From assembly GCA_001566295.1 (NCBI GenBank), contig KQ964245.1:1741524-1805523 (forward strand): a stretch of 64,000 nt of DNA, written 5' to 3'. Both the position numbers and the translations under genes were made by a program. This DNA is from Microdochium bolleyi (lineage: Eukaryota > Ascomycota > Sordariomycetes > Xylariales > Microdochiaceae). Positions 31,920 to 44,375 of this stretch are shown here, piece after piece (the stretch's first letter is position 1; every line of letters starts with the position of its first letter). The notes beneath the pieces were generated by a model that saw only the letters and a program-made list of their open reading frames with translations, was not told the origin of the DNA and did no database searches.

Positions 31920-34681
31920 TCAGAAGTCATCATCATTGTCAGCAGCGGCAGTGTTTGACGACTGAGCACGCTGGCCACGGCTGTCCAACGTGTCGAGGCT
32001 GATCGAGTCGCTGTCACGAGCGGGCATGGAGATCGCGGCCCGGGCAGTCTCGTTGTTCTCGAGGAATTCGCGCAGTTTCTGCTTGCCGATATCGAGGCCC
32101 TGTGACCATGCAGCGTTGCTCATCTGCATCATCGGACCGAGCAAGTTGAGGTTGTAAGCGATATAAGTACCACCGGCAAGGACAATGAGCATCAGGAAAA
32201 GCAAGGGGTTTCGCAGCACTGAAAACTTGTTAGTGTATAGATACGGAAGATGATAGACACGTGTAACGGGACACTTACCCGTGACAAATTCGTTCCAACC
32301 AAGGGCCAACAGCAGTCCATAGAAGTAGAGGGGCACCTGAGCCACACCACCAATCGCACTGCGCTTGGCCTCCACGTAGACACCATCAGCAGTCTTCTTG
32401 AAGCGCACGACCAGGTCCTGGCGCTTGCCCTCGCTGAGCACTGTCATCTCCTCTTCAAGACTCTTGCCGTCCTCCTCGTCAACACCGCCAATTGGTGTCA
32501 GGTCGTCCTCGTCTTCGGCTTCGACTCCAGCGGGCTGGTGGCCGATAAACCCCGGCAGATCGGGAGGAGCGTACGTCTCTGCGAGGCGGAACCTTGAGAG
32601 CAAGGGGATCAGTGTGAGCGTTGACTCTCGTGCGCGGGTGTAAATGCCCTCGATGTCATCCGTAGGCCGCCAGATCCTGGGTACGCCAGCCTCATCGTAG
32701 CGGAACTTGTCCTCAAAGTTCTCCCGCAGCTTGAGGAGGATGTTGCCCTCCATGACCTCCTCGTCTACCCTCTCTCTCAGGGCAACCCAGCTCTTGCGTC
32801 GCAGTCTCCACAACCCAACCGTGACCTCTTCCGGGCTGGCATCGAAGCTTCGTGCGCGCTCGGCGAACCTCGTCTCCGCTTCCTTGACGACGACGATGAA
32901 GCAGTTCCAGATACGATCCCAGAGGTCTTTTTCGGTCGGAGGCTTCTCTCCCTCGTCCGGCGCACCAGAACCACCCCTTCCGGATCCGAGCTTGTTGAAC
33001 TCAAGACCAACAGCGTCGCCGAGTCGAGATTTGACCCAACGTTCCACACGCGTCGCCAACCTCCGCATCTCCTCTTTGCGCAGGCGAGCGCTGACCTCGT
33101 CAAGATCTTTCACGAATAAGGTGTGTTGAGACTGGAAGTTCGTCCACGCGACACCAGTGATTTCGAGGTTCTTCGCCTCATCCTTGAACTGCTGTGCAGC
33201 CTTGGCCTTGGCCTTCTCCACAATCTCGGCAAATTCGTATGATCCCCCCGATTTCTGGCCAGTCTTGACGGCATTAGATACAGACTCGCTGAACTTGGCC
33301 ACGCCGGTCTTGTGGGCTGCGGACAGCTGAGCTTGGTATAAGCTCTTAAGGCGCTGATCGACCTTGGCCTCTAGATCGGCCCTCTTGCGCGTGTAGACTG
33401 CTTTGTGGTATCTGCTCGCCTGCACTTCAAACTGTTTGACGACCTTCTCGCGTGCAGTACGACCTGTGGTCCCCAGGTCAGCAATGACGACTGGCTTTCC
33501 AGCACGAGTCGCATCTGCTTGCTGCTCCTCCAGAGGCACGATCGCGACATCAAAGCCGACGAGAACCTCGCGAGAGATCTCATCGCAGCGGAACTGGGCG
33601 AGAAGCTCTTGCTGAGTCGGTAGGTCGAGGTCTTTGTTGGCAACAATCTGGTCCCATACTCCCTCGGCATAAATCGAAAATCCATCGGCCGGAATGCGTC
33701 GGTGATACTCGGGCAGGAAGACGCCACCATTGAGCTCCTGGTCGCCGTGCTCGCTATGAGCCTTAGCGCTTCGACTACCAGTCACAAACCGCTTGCCGAG
33801 GTTGGCGACCTCGCTGACGAACTTCTCGGGCTGCAAGATCTTGTGGGGAAGTGCAGAAAAGGCAAAGTCGAAGTAGTCCTCAATTCTTGACCTCTCAAAC
33901 CCTTCTGGCTTGGCGATAGAAGACCAGATCTTTGTGAGATCCTGAATCAGTGTGTTTCGCAGGTTGGCTAGGGGTGTATGGCCGATGTGATCGCGAATCA
34001 CGAAAAATAGAAGCGACCTCGGGGTCGATCTAGATAACATAGTCAGCACAGGACAAAGAGATGGACGCAAGCTCGAACTGGATCAGTGTTCTGCTCATGA
34101 CGTACTGTTTGTCTTTCTGGAACAGCTGGAGGTTGACCTCGAACACCGTCTTCAGGAGACCCATGTTGGCTCCCTGGTACAGGCCGACCTGGTGCTCCCA
34201 AATATTGACTATGAGGACCTCGCTGGTGGCTAGCGCAAAGAGCGCACTCTTGCGCTCAAAGTCCTGATCCTCGCCACGCTCACGGCCATCGGTGCCTTCG
34301 ACGTCCATGACGAGGATGTTGTCGGCCATGGAACCGCGCTTGTTCTTCGACATCCATATTCCCTTTGTCGTCTGCCGCCGTTCTGACTCGGACATGACAT
34401 TGAACTCGGTGCCGAAGAGGTTGTTTAGCAGCGTCGACTTTCCGGTGGACTGTGATCCGAAGACCGAGATCAGGTGATAGTTGAAGCCTGCGTCAGCTAC
34501 GTCGGTGGCCTGGAGGTATTTGTTGATGGCGGAGCTACAGCAGGAGATGTCAGTACCGAATTATGGGCTCGGAGAGAAGGTCAACCTACTTGAACTCCTT
34601 ATCCTCGTCAATGACCTGCACGCCGTGCCCATACTGCGCCGCGGTCGGCGTATCGCCAACGGCTGCGAAGTGGCCATTCAT
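31920..34681 (-). CDS. SEY1: ER membrane-fusion GTPase Sey1 (atlastin / RHD3 family)
   Basis: Dynamin-like GTPase that drives homotypic fusion of ER tubules and builds three-way junctions. Four exons: 34590-34681, 34106-34534, 32279-34029 and 31920-32218, giving 856 aa. The start at 34681 gives MNGHFAAVGDTPTAAQ. The GTPase domain begins with the P-loop GSQSTGKS at 57-64, then the switch regions RRQTTKGIW and DVEGTDGRERGED. LLFFVIRD carries the RD nucleotide motif. A long helical bundle follows. Two hydrophobic hairpin segments lie near the C-terminus (QVPLYFYGLLLALGWNEFV and NPLLFLMLIVLAGGTYIAY), split by the last intron. The cytosolic tail is acidic at its end (AADNDDDF). All introns are 55-76 nt. 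Confidence 0.97.
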
Positions 34682-35516
34682 GATGACGAGCTCCGCTTCG
34701 GCGGGGTCGGAATGTCGCAGGTGGGATGGTTTCGTGGTTCTGCAGTACTAGTAGCTGCTGGCGGCTGGGTCGCAGAATGTGTAGAAAGTTGTGAGACCAC
34801 AGACCATCGGCTTTGACGTATGCTCGATCGCAATGCAGTTATGAATACGGGGGGCAGTAGCTGCGTGGAGCAGCTGGCCAAGAGTATGAAGCTCAAGGTT
34901 GTCGGCCCACGCATTAAGTAATCACGAAGTGTGTCCCTTTGGCTTGCGCATAGCTGGTGCCAGGGTGTCCCCCCCACGAAGCTCAACCATCCCAAAACTT
35001 GATGGCTGCACGCCGCCAGGGCTGCCTGCCTCCACTGAGGTCACAAGGCATTCATTCGGTCATCGTCATTCGGGCACTTCCAGGGCTCACCGTCAGGTCT
35101 GCCAGTGACCCACCCGACTGCCATATTCGCGAAACATCAACTTCTGGCTCATTGACTTCCCGGAAAAAACGCCATGTCCTCCAGACAGCGTCGGCCATGG
35201 AGTCAGCTGGCTTCACGACACAGCTAGTTCAGGGTCAAAAGCTTTGAGAAGTCTCTCTCCAAACATCCCAGGCTTGCAACGGTGAATGAAAACAAAATAC
35301 CAAATTCGCACCGGGTGTACAAGTGTCACCTGCACCACACGGCACACCATCGTTGAGGCGACTTGTGCCAGGTGATCAACCCAGATTTGCAAGCTTCAGG
35401 GATCAAGGCTGGAGCAGGACTGATTTTCTCTACGACTGCGAAAAGTCTTTCAACCAGCATATGTCCGGGTATCGTGATTATGTTTTCTACCTCGCCACCA
35501 CCATCGACGAGCAAGC
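34682..35516. promoter_or_regulatory. SEY1 promoter and UTP7 3' flank
   Basis: 835 bp between the SEY1 start and the UTP7 stop, both on the minus strand. No coding signal was found and no specific site was identified. Confidence 0.45.
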
Positions 35517-37264
35517 CTAATCCTTCTTCGCGAACCGAGAGAGCGCCGGACCGAGCTCGGCCTGCTTCTCCTTGTGCTTCTCGTCCTTCTGCTGCATGTG
35601 CTCCTTCCAGATCTCGTCGACCTTGAGCCTTTTCTCGTCGATAATGTTCTTCGACCGCTGTTTCCGCATATAGTTCTTGAAAGATGTGTTCTTGCCACGC
35701 GCGCGCTTCCTGATCTCCGCCTCGACATCGACAGGCTTTGCGTCGAGGTCCTTCTCGGCCTGTCGCTGTTTCTCGGACCGCAGGTCGATGTTGCCGATAA
35801 AGTTGGGGTCCAGCGCAATCATCTCTGACGGGAGCTTGTTCAGCAGCGACTTGACCTCCTTCTCTCGCCTCTGCTTCACGGTCTCGAACGGGTTGACCTC
35901 GAGGGCATCGAAGTTGGCCTCACCAGCACCAGGCACGATAATAGATGAGAAGCCCTCGTCGTGCCCGAGGCCGAGTACATCCTCGAAGGGACACCACCGC
36001 ACCCGCTCTATCCGCTTGCCCTCACCACCCCAAGCCATGTAGGGGCTTTGCACCTTCTCCTGCTCTGCCTTGTTTTTGTCAAACAGACCCTTCCATATCG
36101 TCGTCTTCGTGCCCCACCCCACGGCTGTAAGACCCCGATCGGAAATGGCGATCGAAGATGCTGGCTGTCTCGTAAAGTAACTGTTGACCTGCTTGAACAT
36201 CCGAATGTCCCATACCGCCATCTTGTTGTCTTGTCCAGCCGACACCATGTAACGTCCTTCTCGGTCGACCGCCAGAGACCTGACGGGCCCCTTGTGCGCC
36301 AACAGCTTCACCAATGGATCTGTACTGTTTGGCGACCACAGTGTCACTGTGCCGTTCTGATGGCCGACATGCATGATGCCGTTGTATGGGTTTTGTGCAA
36401 GAGAGACGGGAGATCCGAGTTTTGTGGGAATTTCGGTGACGAGTTGACCGGTGGAGGTGTCCTGATACTTCAGAAATCCAGAAGTACCCTACATGTGAAG
36501 TTGCGTTAGCGGCTGAGGATGGCTATAGTGGTTCTAGAGACCGTAAAGCTTACCAGAGTTGTGAGCAAGAAATGGTATGGGAGAAAAGACATGTGTGTGA
36601 CTTCGCGATGCTGACGCAGATTGTGGACCTCGACACCATTCGAGTCGTAAATGTAGACGTTCTTCTTTTGCGCAACCGCGAAGAACTGGTTGTTGTGCAA
36701 CCATGTCACGTCTCTGACCGTCTCGCCCAGCTGGACTTCGCACCCAAGCTTGCCTTCACGCCAATCCATTGTTGCTATGTGGCCCTTGCGACCGCCCAGC
36801 AAGAGATCGCGTCCGTTCCGGGAATATTCGAATACGTAGGGGCCCAGCTGTTCGAGCTTCAGCTCGAAGCGCTTCTTGGCTGTAACTTCAGAAACGTCAT
36901 CCGTGATGTCCTCCTGTCGCACCTTGTAGGTGCGCTCAAGCTCAGTCTCGGGCTCAAGAAAGCCATCTGTGTGTTCGAGCAAGATCTCCGCCTCCTTCGC
37001 TTTAATCACGGCCTCTTTCGTCTTCGACTCGACGGACTTGAGGTTGCGACGGAGCTTCTTGTCCTTGATGCTCTTGGTGTCTATCCTGCCACCACGGCCG
37101 TAATCTCGCTGTGCTTCTTTGAGCCGCCGCCGCCTCTCGCGCTCTGCTTTTGGCACGAGCTCAGTCCGAGCACGCTTGACGACTAGAGCTCCATTGTCGT
37201 GATCTTCGGCCACATCGAAGTGCTGTGTCGGTCGCACGCTGGGTTCGGCGAGGTCGACCTCCAT
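35517..37264 (-). CDS. UTP7: U3 snoRNP / SSU processome WD40 protein Utp7 (BING4/WDR46)
   Basis: Nucleolar WD40 protein of the small-subunit processome, needed for 18S rRNA processing. Two exons: 36554-37264 and 35517-36488, giving 560 aa, near the yeast length (554). The start MEVDLAEP at 37264 is preferred. It gives the expected length and a CCAATGG context. An in-frame ATG at 37396 would add 44 unlike residues. The charged N-terminus holds RDYGRGGRIDTKSIKDKKLRR, and WD repeats then begin (EYSRNGRDLLLGGRKGHIATMDW). The join LLTTLGTSGFLKYQDTSTG restores a blade. Diagnostic C-terminal features are VRWCPFEDVLGLGHDEGFSS, then VPGAGEANFDALEVNPFE, and a Lys-rich tail. It is divergent from TSR1, another 40S assembly factor. 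Confidence 0.95.
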
Positions 37265-37785
37265 TGGTCTTGAAAGGGCGGGGTGGAATCCGTTGGCGCT
37301 TTTGAGGTTTCCGTATGGGATAGGACCCTTTCTATGAATCTGCGACAAGGTTAAGCGCAGTAAGGCTTCTCGTGAAACTGTTTTACGAACTTGCATGCAT
37401 CCATCAGCATCCCGTCGCCGAGCGCGTGGATCGACAATGGAGCCTCAGGAAATATTTCAGGACCGATAAGGGCGATAAGCCGTGGGCCCACTGAAAAAGT
37501 TGATGGCCAGCCCGGGCAAAAGCACCCTTGGAATCCTGCCTGCAGCCCACACACCTGCAAGTGGAGGAAGGCAAAATCGATAAGAATTTCGCCTTGCCCC
37601 TCCATCGTCGTGAGACTGGTTCTTCGTAACGATCTTCGACAGTGCGTCTTTGCCCGTTTCACAGCAGGTAAATTGTGTATCGGCTGCGGTATAAGACGTG
37701 CGGAACAGCTTTCTCTCGACTTTTGCGATAATCCTGCAACCTGGCGTCGCTCCCATTCCGCTTCAAAGCAGGCGGCGAAGGCAAG
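37265..37785. promoter_or_regulatory. Bidirectional promoter, UTP7 / TSR1, with CGATAAG copies
   Basis: 521 bp between divergent ribosome-biogenesis genes. It holds three same-strand copies of CGATAAG at 37464-37470, 37473-37479 and 37578-37584. The heptamer contains a GATA-factor core and is one base from the PAC core CGATGAG found at yeast ribosome-biogenesis promoters. Binding is inference. Confidence 0.5.
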
Positions 37786-40320
37786 ATGCCTTCCGCAGTT
37801 GCCCACTCCCACCGGCCGACTACGAAGATTTCGGCCAAGTCGTTCAAGTCTCGCAAATCGACGAAGGGTGCCTTGCGAGACCAGGCCAAAGGTGCGTAGA
37901 AGACTGCAAGGAGAACAATCCAGGCTACTGCCCGACAACACATTTATCCTATCGCACAATTTGACTTACACCGTCTCCCTCCCCCTACAGGCAAGGTCCC
38001 TACCGAGCGAGGCCAGCGAAAGACTCCGCACCAGCAAGTCATGTCCAAGTTCGATCGCCGAAACCAAAACAAGCAGCGCCAGATTCTCAAGCACAAGGAG
38101 CACCTCAAGGGAGCATCCGTCTTCAACGGCCGCGATGGAGCACCCAGAATCGTAGCGGTCGTGCCGCTGTGCAACGACGCTGATGTCCCGGCTGCCATCC
38201 GAAGCCTCAATGCCAGTCTCGACATCGAGGCGGAAGCCACCAACACCAGCCTCCGCGTATCTGTCGACCGCTTCAAGCAGAAGCTGCAGTACCTACCCGT
38301 CGAGAAGGATCTTACAGCCTGTCTCGATGCCACACGAGTCGCCGATTTTGTGGTCTTCATGCTCTCTTCGGAACAGGAGGTCGATTCTGTCGGCGAGCTC
38401 ATCATCCGCAGCGTCGAGAACCAGGGCATTTCTACATGCTTCACAGTGGTACAGAACCTCGACAAAATTCAGCCTGCCAAGGCCCGGCCTGATGTTGTCA
38501 AGTCCTTGGTCTCTTTCATGACCCATTTCCACCCTGGCCAGGACAAGATTTACAGCCTGGACTCGAGACAAGAGTGTTCCAACCTCATGCGGTCGCTGTG
38601 CAGCACCACACCCAAGGGGATTCACTGGCGCGATCAGCGATCGTGGATGCTCGCTGATGAAGTACAATGGCCTGCGAACGAAGGGGATTCGACTATCCTT
38701 ACTGGTGTAGTTCGTGGTAAGGGTCTGAAGGCAGACCGGCTTGTCCACATCGGAGACTGGGGAACATTCCAGATCGAGAAGATCACGGCTGCGCCGCTTG
38801 CGGGCTCAAAGAAGAGCAAGAAGGAGGGCGACATGGCAGTGGACGAGTCCGAAGCTAACGACACCCTCGATGCGCCGACTGAGGATCAGGATGACCTTGC
38901 GGAGCTGGCACCAGAGGAGGTGTCTATGGATGATACGACAGCATCGATGGCAGACCAGTCTTCGAAGAAGGGTGTGCTACTTGACGATCATCACTATTTC
39001 TCAGAAGATGAGCCCGAAGCGTACACCCGTCCGAAGAAGCTGCCCAAGGGCACATCAAGCTACCAGTCTGCGTGGTACCTCGACGACGCCGAGGACTCCG
39101 AGTCCGAAATGGGCGATGAGGACATGGAAGACGCGGCAGAGGAGCAGACCGCTGCCCCCGAAGATGGCATGGAGGGCATGGCTGGTGCTGAGCCGACAGA
39201 GGCGGCGATGTCTGAGTACCCGCAGTCGGAAGGCTTTGTCGAGCCAAATGAGGAGGACGACGCCGAGGGCCTTGCTGCTTACCGTTCCAGGAAGCGCGAT
39301 GAGGCGGAAGACGACAAGGAGTTCCCAGACGAGATTGAGCTGCACCCGAATGTGCTGGCCCGCGAGCGGCTGGCCAAGTACAGAGGTCTCAAAAGCCTTC
39401 GGACAAGTCCTTGGAACCAGGAAGAAGATCTGCCATACCAGCCCGAGGAGTGGACCAGGCTCCTGCAGGTGTCAAACTATGTGTCTTCACGGAATCACTC
39501 GATAAAGGAGGCTCTCGTCGGAGGCATTGCCCCTGGTACTCGTGTCCACGTCCACCTCCGAGCTGTTCCGTCTGAGACTCAGAAGTCTTATAATGCGTCA
39601 AGGCCTGTCACGCTCTTCTCTTTGCTCAGGCACGAGAACAAGAAGGCGGCTCTCAACTTCGACATCACGCACAAAGAGGATTTCGAAAAGTCGATCAAGG
39701 CCAAGGAGGAGCTCATTGTCCAGTGTGGACCTCGCCGATTTGTGATCAATCCTCTCTTCTCTCTCAGCGGAAACACCGAGAACGATGTTCACAAATATTG
39801 CAGATACTTGCACCCTGGCCAGTCTGCGATCGCCTCCTTCACCGGTCCTCTGACCTGGGGAGCAGTTCCCGCTCTCTTCTACAAGCGGGTCATCCCAGAA
39901 GAGGGCCAGGAGGCCTCTGAACTACCACTGCAACTTGTTGCAACAGGTACGGCACGGGCGCCGTCCACGAATCGTGTCATTGCCAAGCGGGTGATCCTCA
40001 CCGGTCATCCTTACCACATCCACAAGAAGGTCGTCACAATCCGCTACATGTTCTTCAACCGCGAGGACGTGGAGTGGTACAAGGCCCTGCCCCTGTGGAC
40101 CAGGCGTGGCAGGAGTGGCTACGTCAAGGAGGCCCTCGGCACGCACGGCTACTTCAAGGCCAACTTCGATGGCCGGATCAATCCGCAGGACAGTGTGGGG
40201 GTCAGCTTGTACAAGAGAGTCTGGCCGAGAGATGCCAGGCTATTCTCAGGCTCGCTGCTTGAGCCCAGCAGCATCCCTGCGCAAGCAACACAGGACGCGG
40301 CTATGGATGATATCCAGTAA
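37786..40320 (+). CDS. TSR1: Ribosome maturation factor Tsr1 (late 40S assembly)
   Basis: Late 40S assembly factor related to Bms1 and translational GTPases but without GTPase activity. It sits on the pre-40S subunit and blocks premature translation-factor binding. Two exons: 37786-37891 and 37991-40320, giving 811 aa, the usual length. The small first exon supplies the conserved N-terminus (SHRPTTKISAKSFKSRKSTK) and joins to give RDQAKGKVPTERGQRKTPHQQ. The GTPase-like domain lacks a P-loop, as is normal for Tsr1. An acidic, disordered insert spans about residues 270-440. The C-terminal barrel includes ASFTGPLTWGAVPALFYKR and ends with GYFKANFDGRINPQDSVGVS and LYKRVWPRDA. It converges with ureG across 316 bp. 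Confidence 0.96.
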
Positions 40321-40636
40321 ATTGCCAGTCACGGTTTTTGCTTTTATTTCCCTTTGTTGGAAGCTGGACTGGGAGGACCACATTTGCTATATATCCAGAA
40401 TTTTCACGTTTCATGACCACAAAACATATAGACCAAGCGATCACTCGTTCAAGCTTACCTGACATATCTGTGCTGCTGTAATAATGCAGGACGCAGTTCG
40501 AAATATGTGTGCTTTATTTCCTCTTGGAAGCTTCCGAAGGTTTTGTGGCCATGACTTCCCGGTGCTCATGGCTGGACATCGCCTCATTCTATTTCCGCTT
40601 CACTCGACAAGCTACATTTTTATCCCTCAAGTCTAT
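40321..40636. other. Convergent 3' flanks of TSR1 and ureG
   Basis: 316 bp between convergent stop codons. It is AT-richer than the flanking genes, consistent with 3' UTR and terminator sequence. No gene is present. Confidence 0.5.
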
Positions 40637-41762
40637 CTACGCAAGAGTCTCCAACCCAGCAGTCGGCCTCGGGCCGCCCTTGCTCTTCCTCTCCTCCTCG
40701 GCACCGCACGCCTTCCACGCACTGACAATCAGATTAACGATATGATCAACACCGACGCCCTTCTTGACCTGCGCAAACACGGTCGGCCCGCCCTCGCGCA
40801 TCTTGCGCGCATCCCGCTCCATGACGCCCAGGTCCGCGCCCACGGCCTCGGCGAGGTCCGTCTTGTTCACGATGAGCAGGTCGCTCTGCGTGATCCCGGG
40901 CCCGCCCTTGCGGGGGATCTTGTCGCCGCCGCTGACGTCGATGACGTAGATGATGAAGTCGGCGAGCTCGCGCGAGTAGTTGGCGGCCAGGTTGTCCCCG
41001 CCAGACTCGATGACGAGCAGGTCCGTGTCGAACTCGGCGTGCAGGTCCTCGAGGGCGGCCAGGTTGGCGGATATGTCCTCTCGCACGGCGGCGTGCGGGC
41101 AGCCGCCCGTCTCGATGGCCCGGATGCGCGGCGCGGGGAGCGCCTTGTTGCGCGTCAGGAACTCGGCGTCCTCGCGTGTGAAGATGTCGTTGGTGACGGC
41201 CGCGATGGAGTACTTCTCGCGCAGGGCCAGGCAGAGCTGCAGCATCAGCGCGGTCTTGCCAGAACCGACGGGTCTTGTTCGGCAATCCAGGTTAGCTTAT
41301 CTTTTTGGGGAATGTGTTTTTAAGTAGAAAATGAACAGCAGCAAAGACACAATTGTTTCGGACGTAGTTTGTGATAGTGCACCTGAAAGTGACGGGTAGG
41401 GTTTGCATGCTCTTCTACGCTCCGCCGAGAAGGATAATCAGCTCGAGCAAAGTCTTTGACATCGTACCAAACTGCCCATCACCTACAATTCGGGCGTCTT
41501 TTCTTCCACGTGGCATGGAATGGAAAAAGCAGCACATGGAGGGAAAACCTGTCTCCATTGGGCAAGGAAGAAACACAACTCACCCGCCAATGCCAATGGT
41601 GAAGGCTCGCTCGCCCCAGGTTCGGCCCTCTACGATGGGCATCTCGCGACTGAGGTAGCTGCCGGGACCGTCGAGGATCTCGTGGGAGTGGCCGTGCTCC
41701 GCGGCGTTGAAGCTGTCGTGGGAGTGCCCCCCCACGCCGTCGTGAGAGTGGGTGTGCGACAT
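40637..41762 (-). CDS. ureG: Urease accessory GTPase UreG
   Basis: SIMIBI-class GTPase that delivers nickel to apo-urease, together with UreD/UreF-type partners. Two exons: 41584-41762 and 40637-41273, giving 271 aa. The first ATG (41762) gives the His-rich N-terminus MSHTHSHDGVGGHSHD, a metal-binding extension typical of eukaryotic UreG. The join restores FTIGIGGPVGSGKTALM, with the P-loop at 60-67. Further motifs are VTNDIFTREDAEF, the dimer-interface nickel/zinc site Cys118-Pro-His120 (TGGCPHAAVRED), ESGGDNL and VNKTDLAEAVGAD (base recognition). The 310-nt intron is much longer than its neighbours and ends in AAG, but no other pair of sites was needed to keep the protein continuous. Urease structural genes are not in the window, as is usual in fungi. 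Confidence 0.96.
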
Positions 41763-42265
41763 GGTCACTCTTGAGTATTAGTGACTGTTGCCGTGCTGAT
41801 ATGTGACAAGTCCTTGCAGGAGCCGAAGGGGCTGTGGTAAACCGGAGAGCAACGAGAGGAAGCCGTAGAAGGTCGAACAGCGAATTACAGAATGATCGCT
41901 TCGTCTGAAAGTTCAAAGCTTGGCGAAGTTGTTATCTGAGGGGTGAGGGGCTCAAGGTTGAAGGAGCCCCCACCACGACCTGGCAGGTTGGTAGATGACT
42001 CCACGCTGCTTGACCAAAACGGCAGCGTTCAAGGTTCTCACGGACGCTATACAGCCAGGAACTGACGAAGAAAGACCAGCGTTTTCAATCAATGCAGTAG
42101 AATGAAGTCAACAGGAGAGAGAAACAAGATCGCAGGGCAAAATAAAATTATTTCACACCTCAAAGCATGTCTATGCCTTGATACCGAGTTCTTCCAAACG
42201 AGCATGTCCGTTGGACGGATGCAAAAAAAGAATCAGCCAATGTTTGCACTGGCAGATTGGTCTTG
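41763..42265. promoter_or_regulatory. ureG promoter region and tRNA 3' flank
   Basis: 503 bp between the ureG start and the tRNA-Asp 3' end. No protein gene was found. A run of seven A on the plus strand (42223-42229) is the probable polymerase III terminator of the tRNA, read as T7 on the minus strand. Confidence 0.5.
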
Positions 42266-42337
42266 CTCTCGATCGGGGAATCGAACCCCGGCCACCTGCG
42301 TGACAAGCAGGTATCCTGACCACTAGACCAATCGAGA
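42266..42337 (-). tRNA. tRNA-Asp (anticodon GTC)
   Basis: 72-nt cloverleaf with no intron. The acceptor stem TCTCGAT pairs with ATCGAGA and the discriminator base is G. The D-arm region TGGTCTAGTGGTCA is the A box. The anticodon stem CCTGC/GCAGG encloses the loop TTGTCAC with GTC at the centre. The T arm GGGGTTCGATTCCCC is the B box. A T7 run about 37 nt downstream can end polymerase III transcription. Confidence 0.97.
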
Positions 42338-44375
42338 ATCCGATTGTGTTCGATGGAAGCTCGGGAGCTTAAGAACCTCTATGATATTGTTAAGAAGGCA
42401 ATTCTGACGCCTTTGACCATGTTCTGGTAGAGGGACTGACCGGCATTCCACAACCCGAAGGTGGTGCTATGTCTGCACTTCGTCTCAGGTCTCATCTTAC
42501 AGTCGCCGGTCGAAAGTCGACGATGCTGCCGGAGGAGAAGAACAAGTGCGGACGCCCCTGCGTCTCCATGAATGTAACCGTTTTCCGGCCCTCCGCCGTT
42601 GCAGGGAGCTAATTAACAATTCAATTGTTTGGTGAAGTGCCAGCGTTCGAGACGACCTTCAAGGTGTGTCGGACGAGCGAGAAGTACTCATCATTATGCC
42701 CGAAAGTGCAATACGGTCGACACGGTGTACTTAGCGCAATGGTGCCATTATTCTTCGCTGTGATATCGGGGAGGATCCCCTTGCGAGGCTGTAGATACTA
42801 TATTCTTGTGTTTAGTCTCTATCATCGCCTGGTTCCGTGAGGATTTCGGGCCCCAAAGTGCGGCAGTCAGAAGCCCTCCGTATGCTGCCAGCGGGGGGGC
42901 ATGAATATGCGTTTTCTCCGTGTGCACAGCCTGGCTCTATTGACTCTCTGCGACGAGAAGAGCTGCCCTCGCTGAGGGGTAAATGGATAGATTGCAACAT
43001 TCCGCTTGGAGGACAGGTCGGTTGACTCGTGGCTCAGCCGGAGTCATGCCCAAGTTCGACAAAAGGTAGCCCCGCGCTGCCTCCTGTTGGTTGCGCCAGT
43101 CTCTCTCCGACAACACGTGCCGTTGGATGCATGCATACCTTTAGAAATTACTTGTATGACGGAACCATGAAGTACCTGCTTGCAAGGTAGCTTACCAGCA
43201 ATAGGGAACAGCCGTGAGGAGGAGTGCGGGCAAAGGCTGTGTCCATACGAATGATCTTGGCAGACACTGGTGGTGGTACTACACTGCAGTGCCTAATTCC
43301 TATGTGGCGGCGGCTCAGAACCGTCCATCCGTGGCGAAGGTGTGTATCACAGCGCCTGCCCAGGGCTCGGACTCAACCGATCGACCAGATTTCCGGGGTT
43401 GTCGACCCCTACGACCGGCTACCGTACGGAGGAGGTCCAGAATATCGTACGACTACTCCTTTCGGCAATCGAGTGCTCCGCAGTGATTCTTCGCCAAGCA
43501 TGACTGCCGTATAGTTGCCTGCCCGCATCGTCATCGGGACAAGGTTGCATCGTTGCTGTACATGGCGGCAACATGGTCGAGCCCTGATGACAAAACCTGC
43601 AGTCAAAACACTGGCGACAAACCGTCCGTTCGGCCTTGGCCTCGTTGATGTTCCTTGGTGTTCCTCGACAGTGTCAGGACTCGGGACCGTGGCCTTCCCG
43701 ATCAGGAAATATTGCGAGACTTGCTAACGCTTGCGAGAAGCCCGAGAGTGGTGGTGTGGTTGCATCCACGCGGGCCGCCGTGCGCTAAGATCGCGGTCTT
43801 GTCTAAGGTAGATAGCTTCACGGTCTCTGTAGAGTCGAGATTCGGCCGGACAAATCCTTACCAATCCGCTAATTCGTGCGCAAAAATGGGCCCACGTGGG
43901 CGATCCGGCCCCCATCACGACTCGCGATCAGTTTCAAGGCCCTGCACGATGCCCGGGGTCGCCCACCCGGTTGGAATAGCTGATGAGCTTATATGCCGGC
44001 ACTTGAGGGGGAACATGACTCGAAGAGTCCATGCAATGCAATGGCCGGATGCCAGTGCAACCACCGGGTGGAGGGTTGTAACCACCTGACACCAAGCGAA
44101 GTGTGAGGTTCGCCTCGGTATTGATAAGATGGCGTAACTTGGCCGGGGGATGCATCCGGCTTCTTAACACATCATGTCTTCCACGGTCACAGCAGGTCTG
44201 GTATCACCGGTATACTCGGTCAACTACGAAATCAACGATAACGTCTCAAACATTGCCGGAAACTCGCTGCTGGCAGCGCCGACATCACCACTTCGGATCC
44301 TGAGAAGATATTCATCGACGCCCGCGTGAGCAGGCACGATAATGTACTAGCTCTGCACTCTCCTGCTATTCGAAG
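42338..44375. other. Gene-free stretch between tRNA-Asp and GPCR gene
   Basis: About 2 kb without a supportable gene. The longest frame is 144 codons and has no recognisable motif. I saw no terminal repeats, transposase or AT-rich RIP-like decay by eye. The last few hundred bases should hold the GPCR promoter. Confidence 0.45.

Noticed and set aside
37262..37396. Upstream ATG of UTP7 at 37396
   Set aside because: The 44 extra residues do not look like family sequence. Starting at 37264 gives 560 aa, close to yeast Utp7, and a better start context.
42338..44375. Possible transposon relic next to the tRNA gene
   Set aside because: tRNA-flanking regions are common insertion targets. By eye I saw no long terminal repeats, target-site duplications, reverse transcriptase or integrase frame, or RIP-like AT enrichment.
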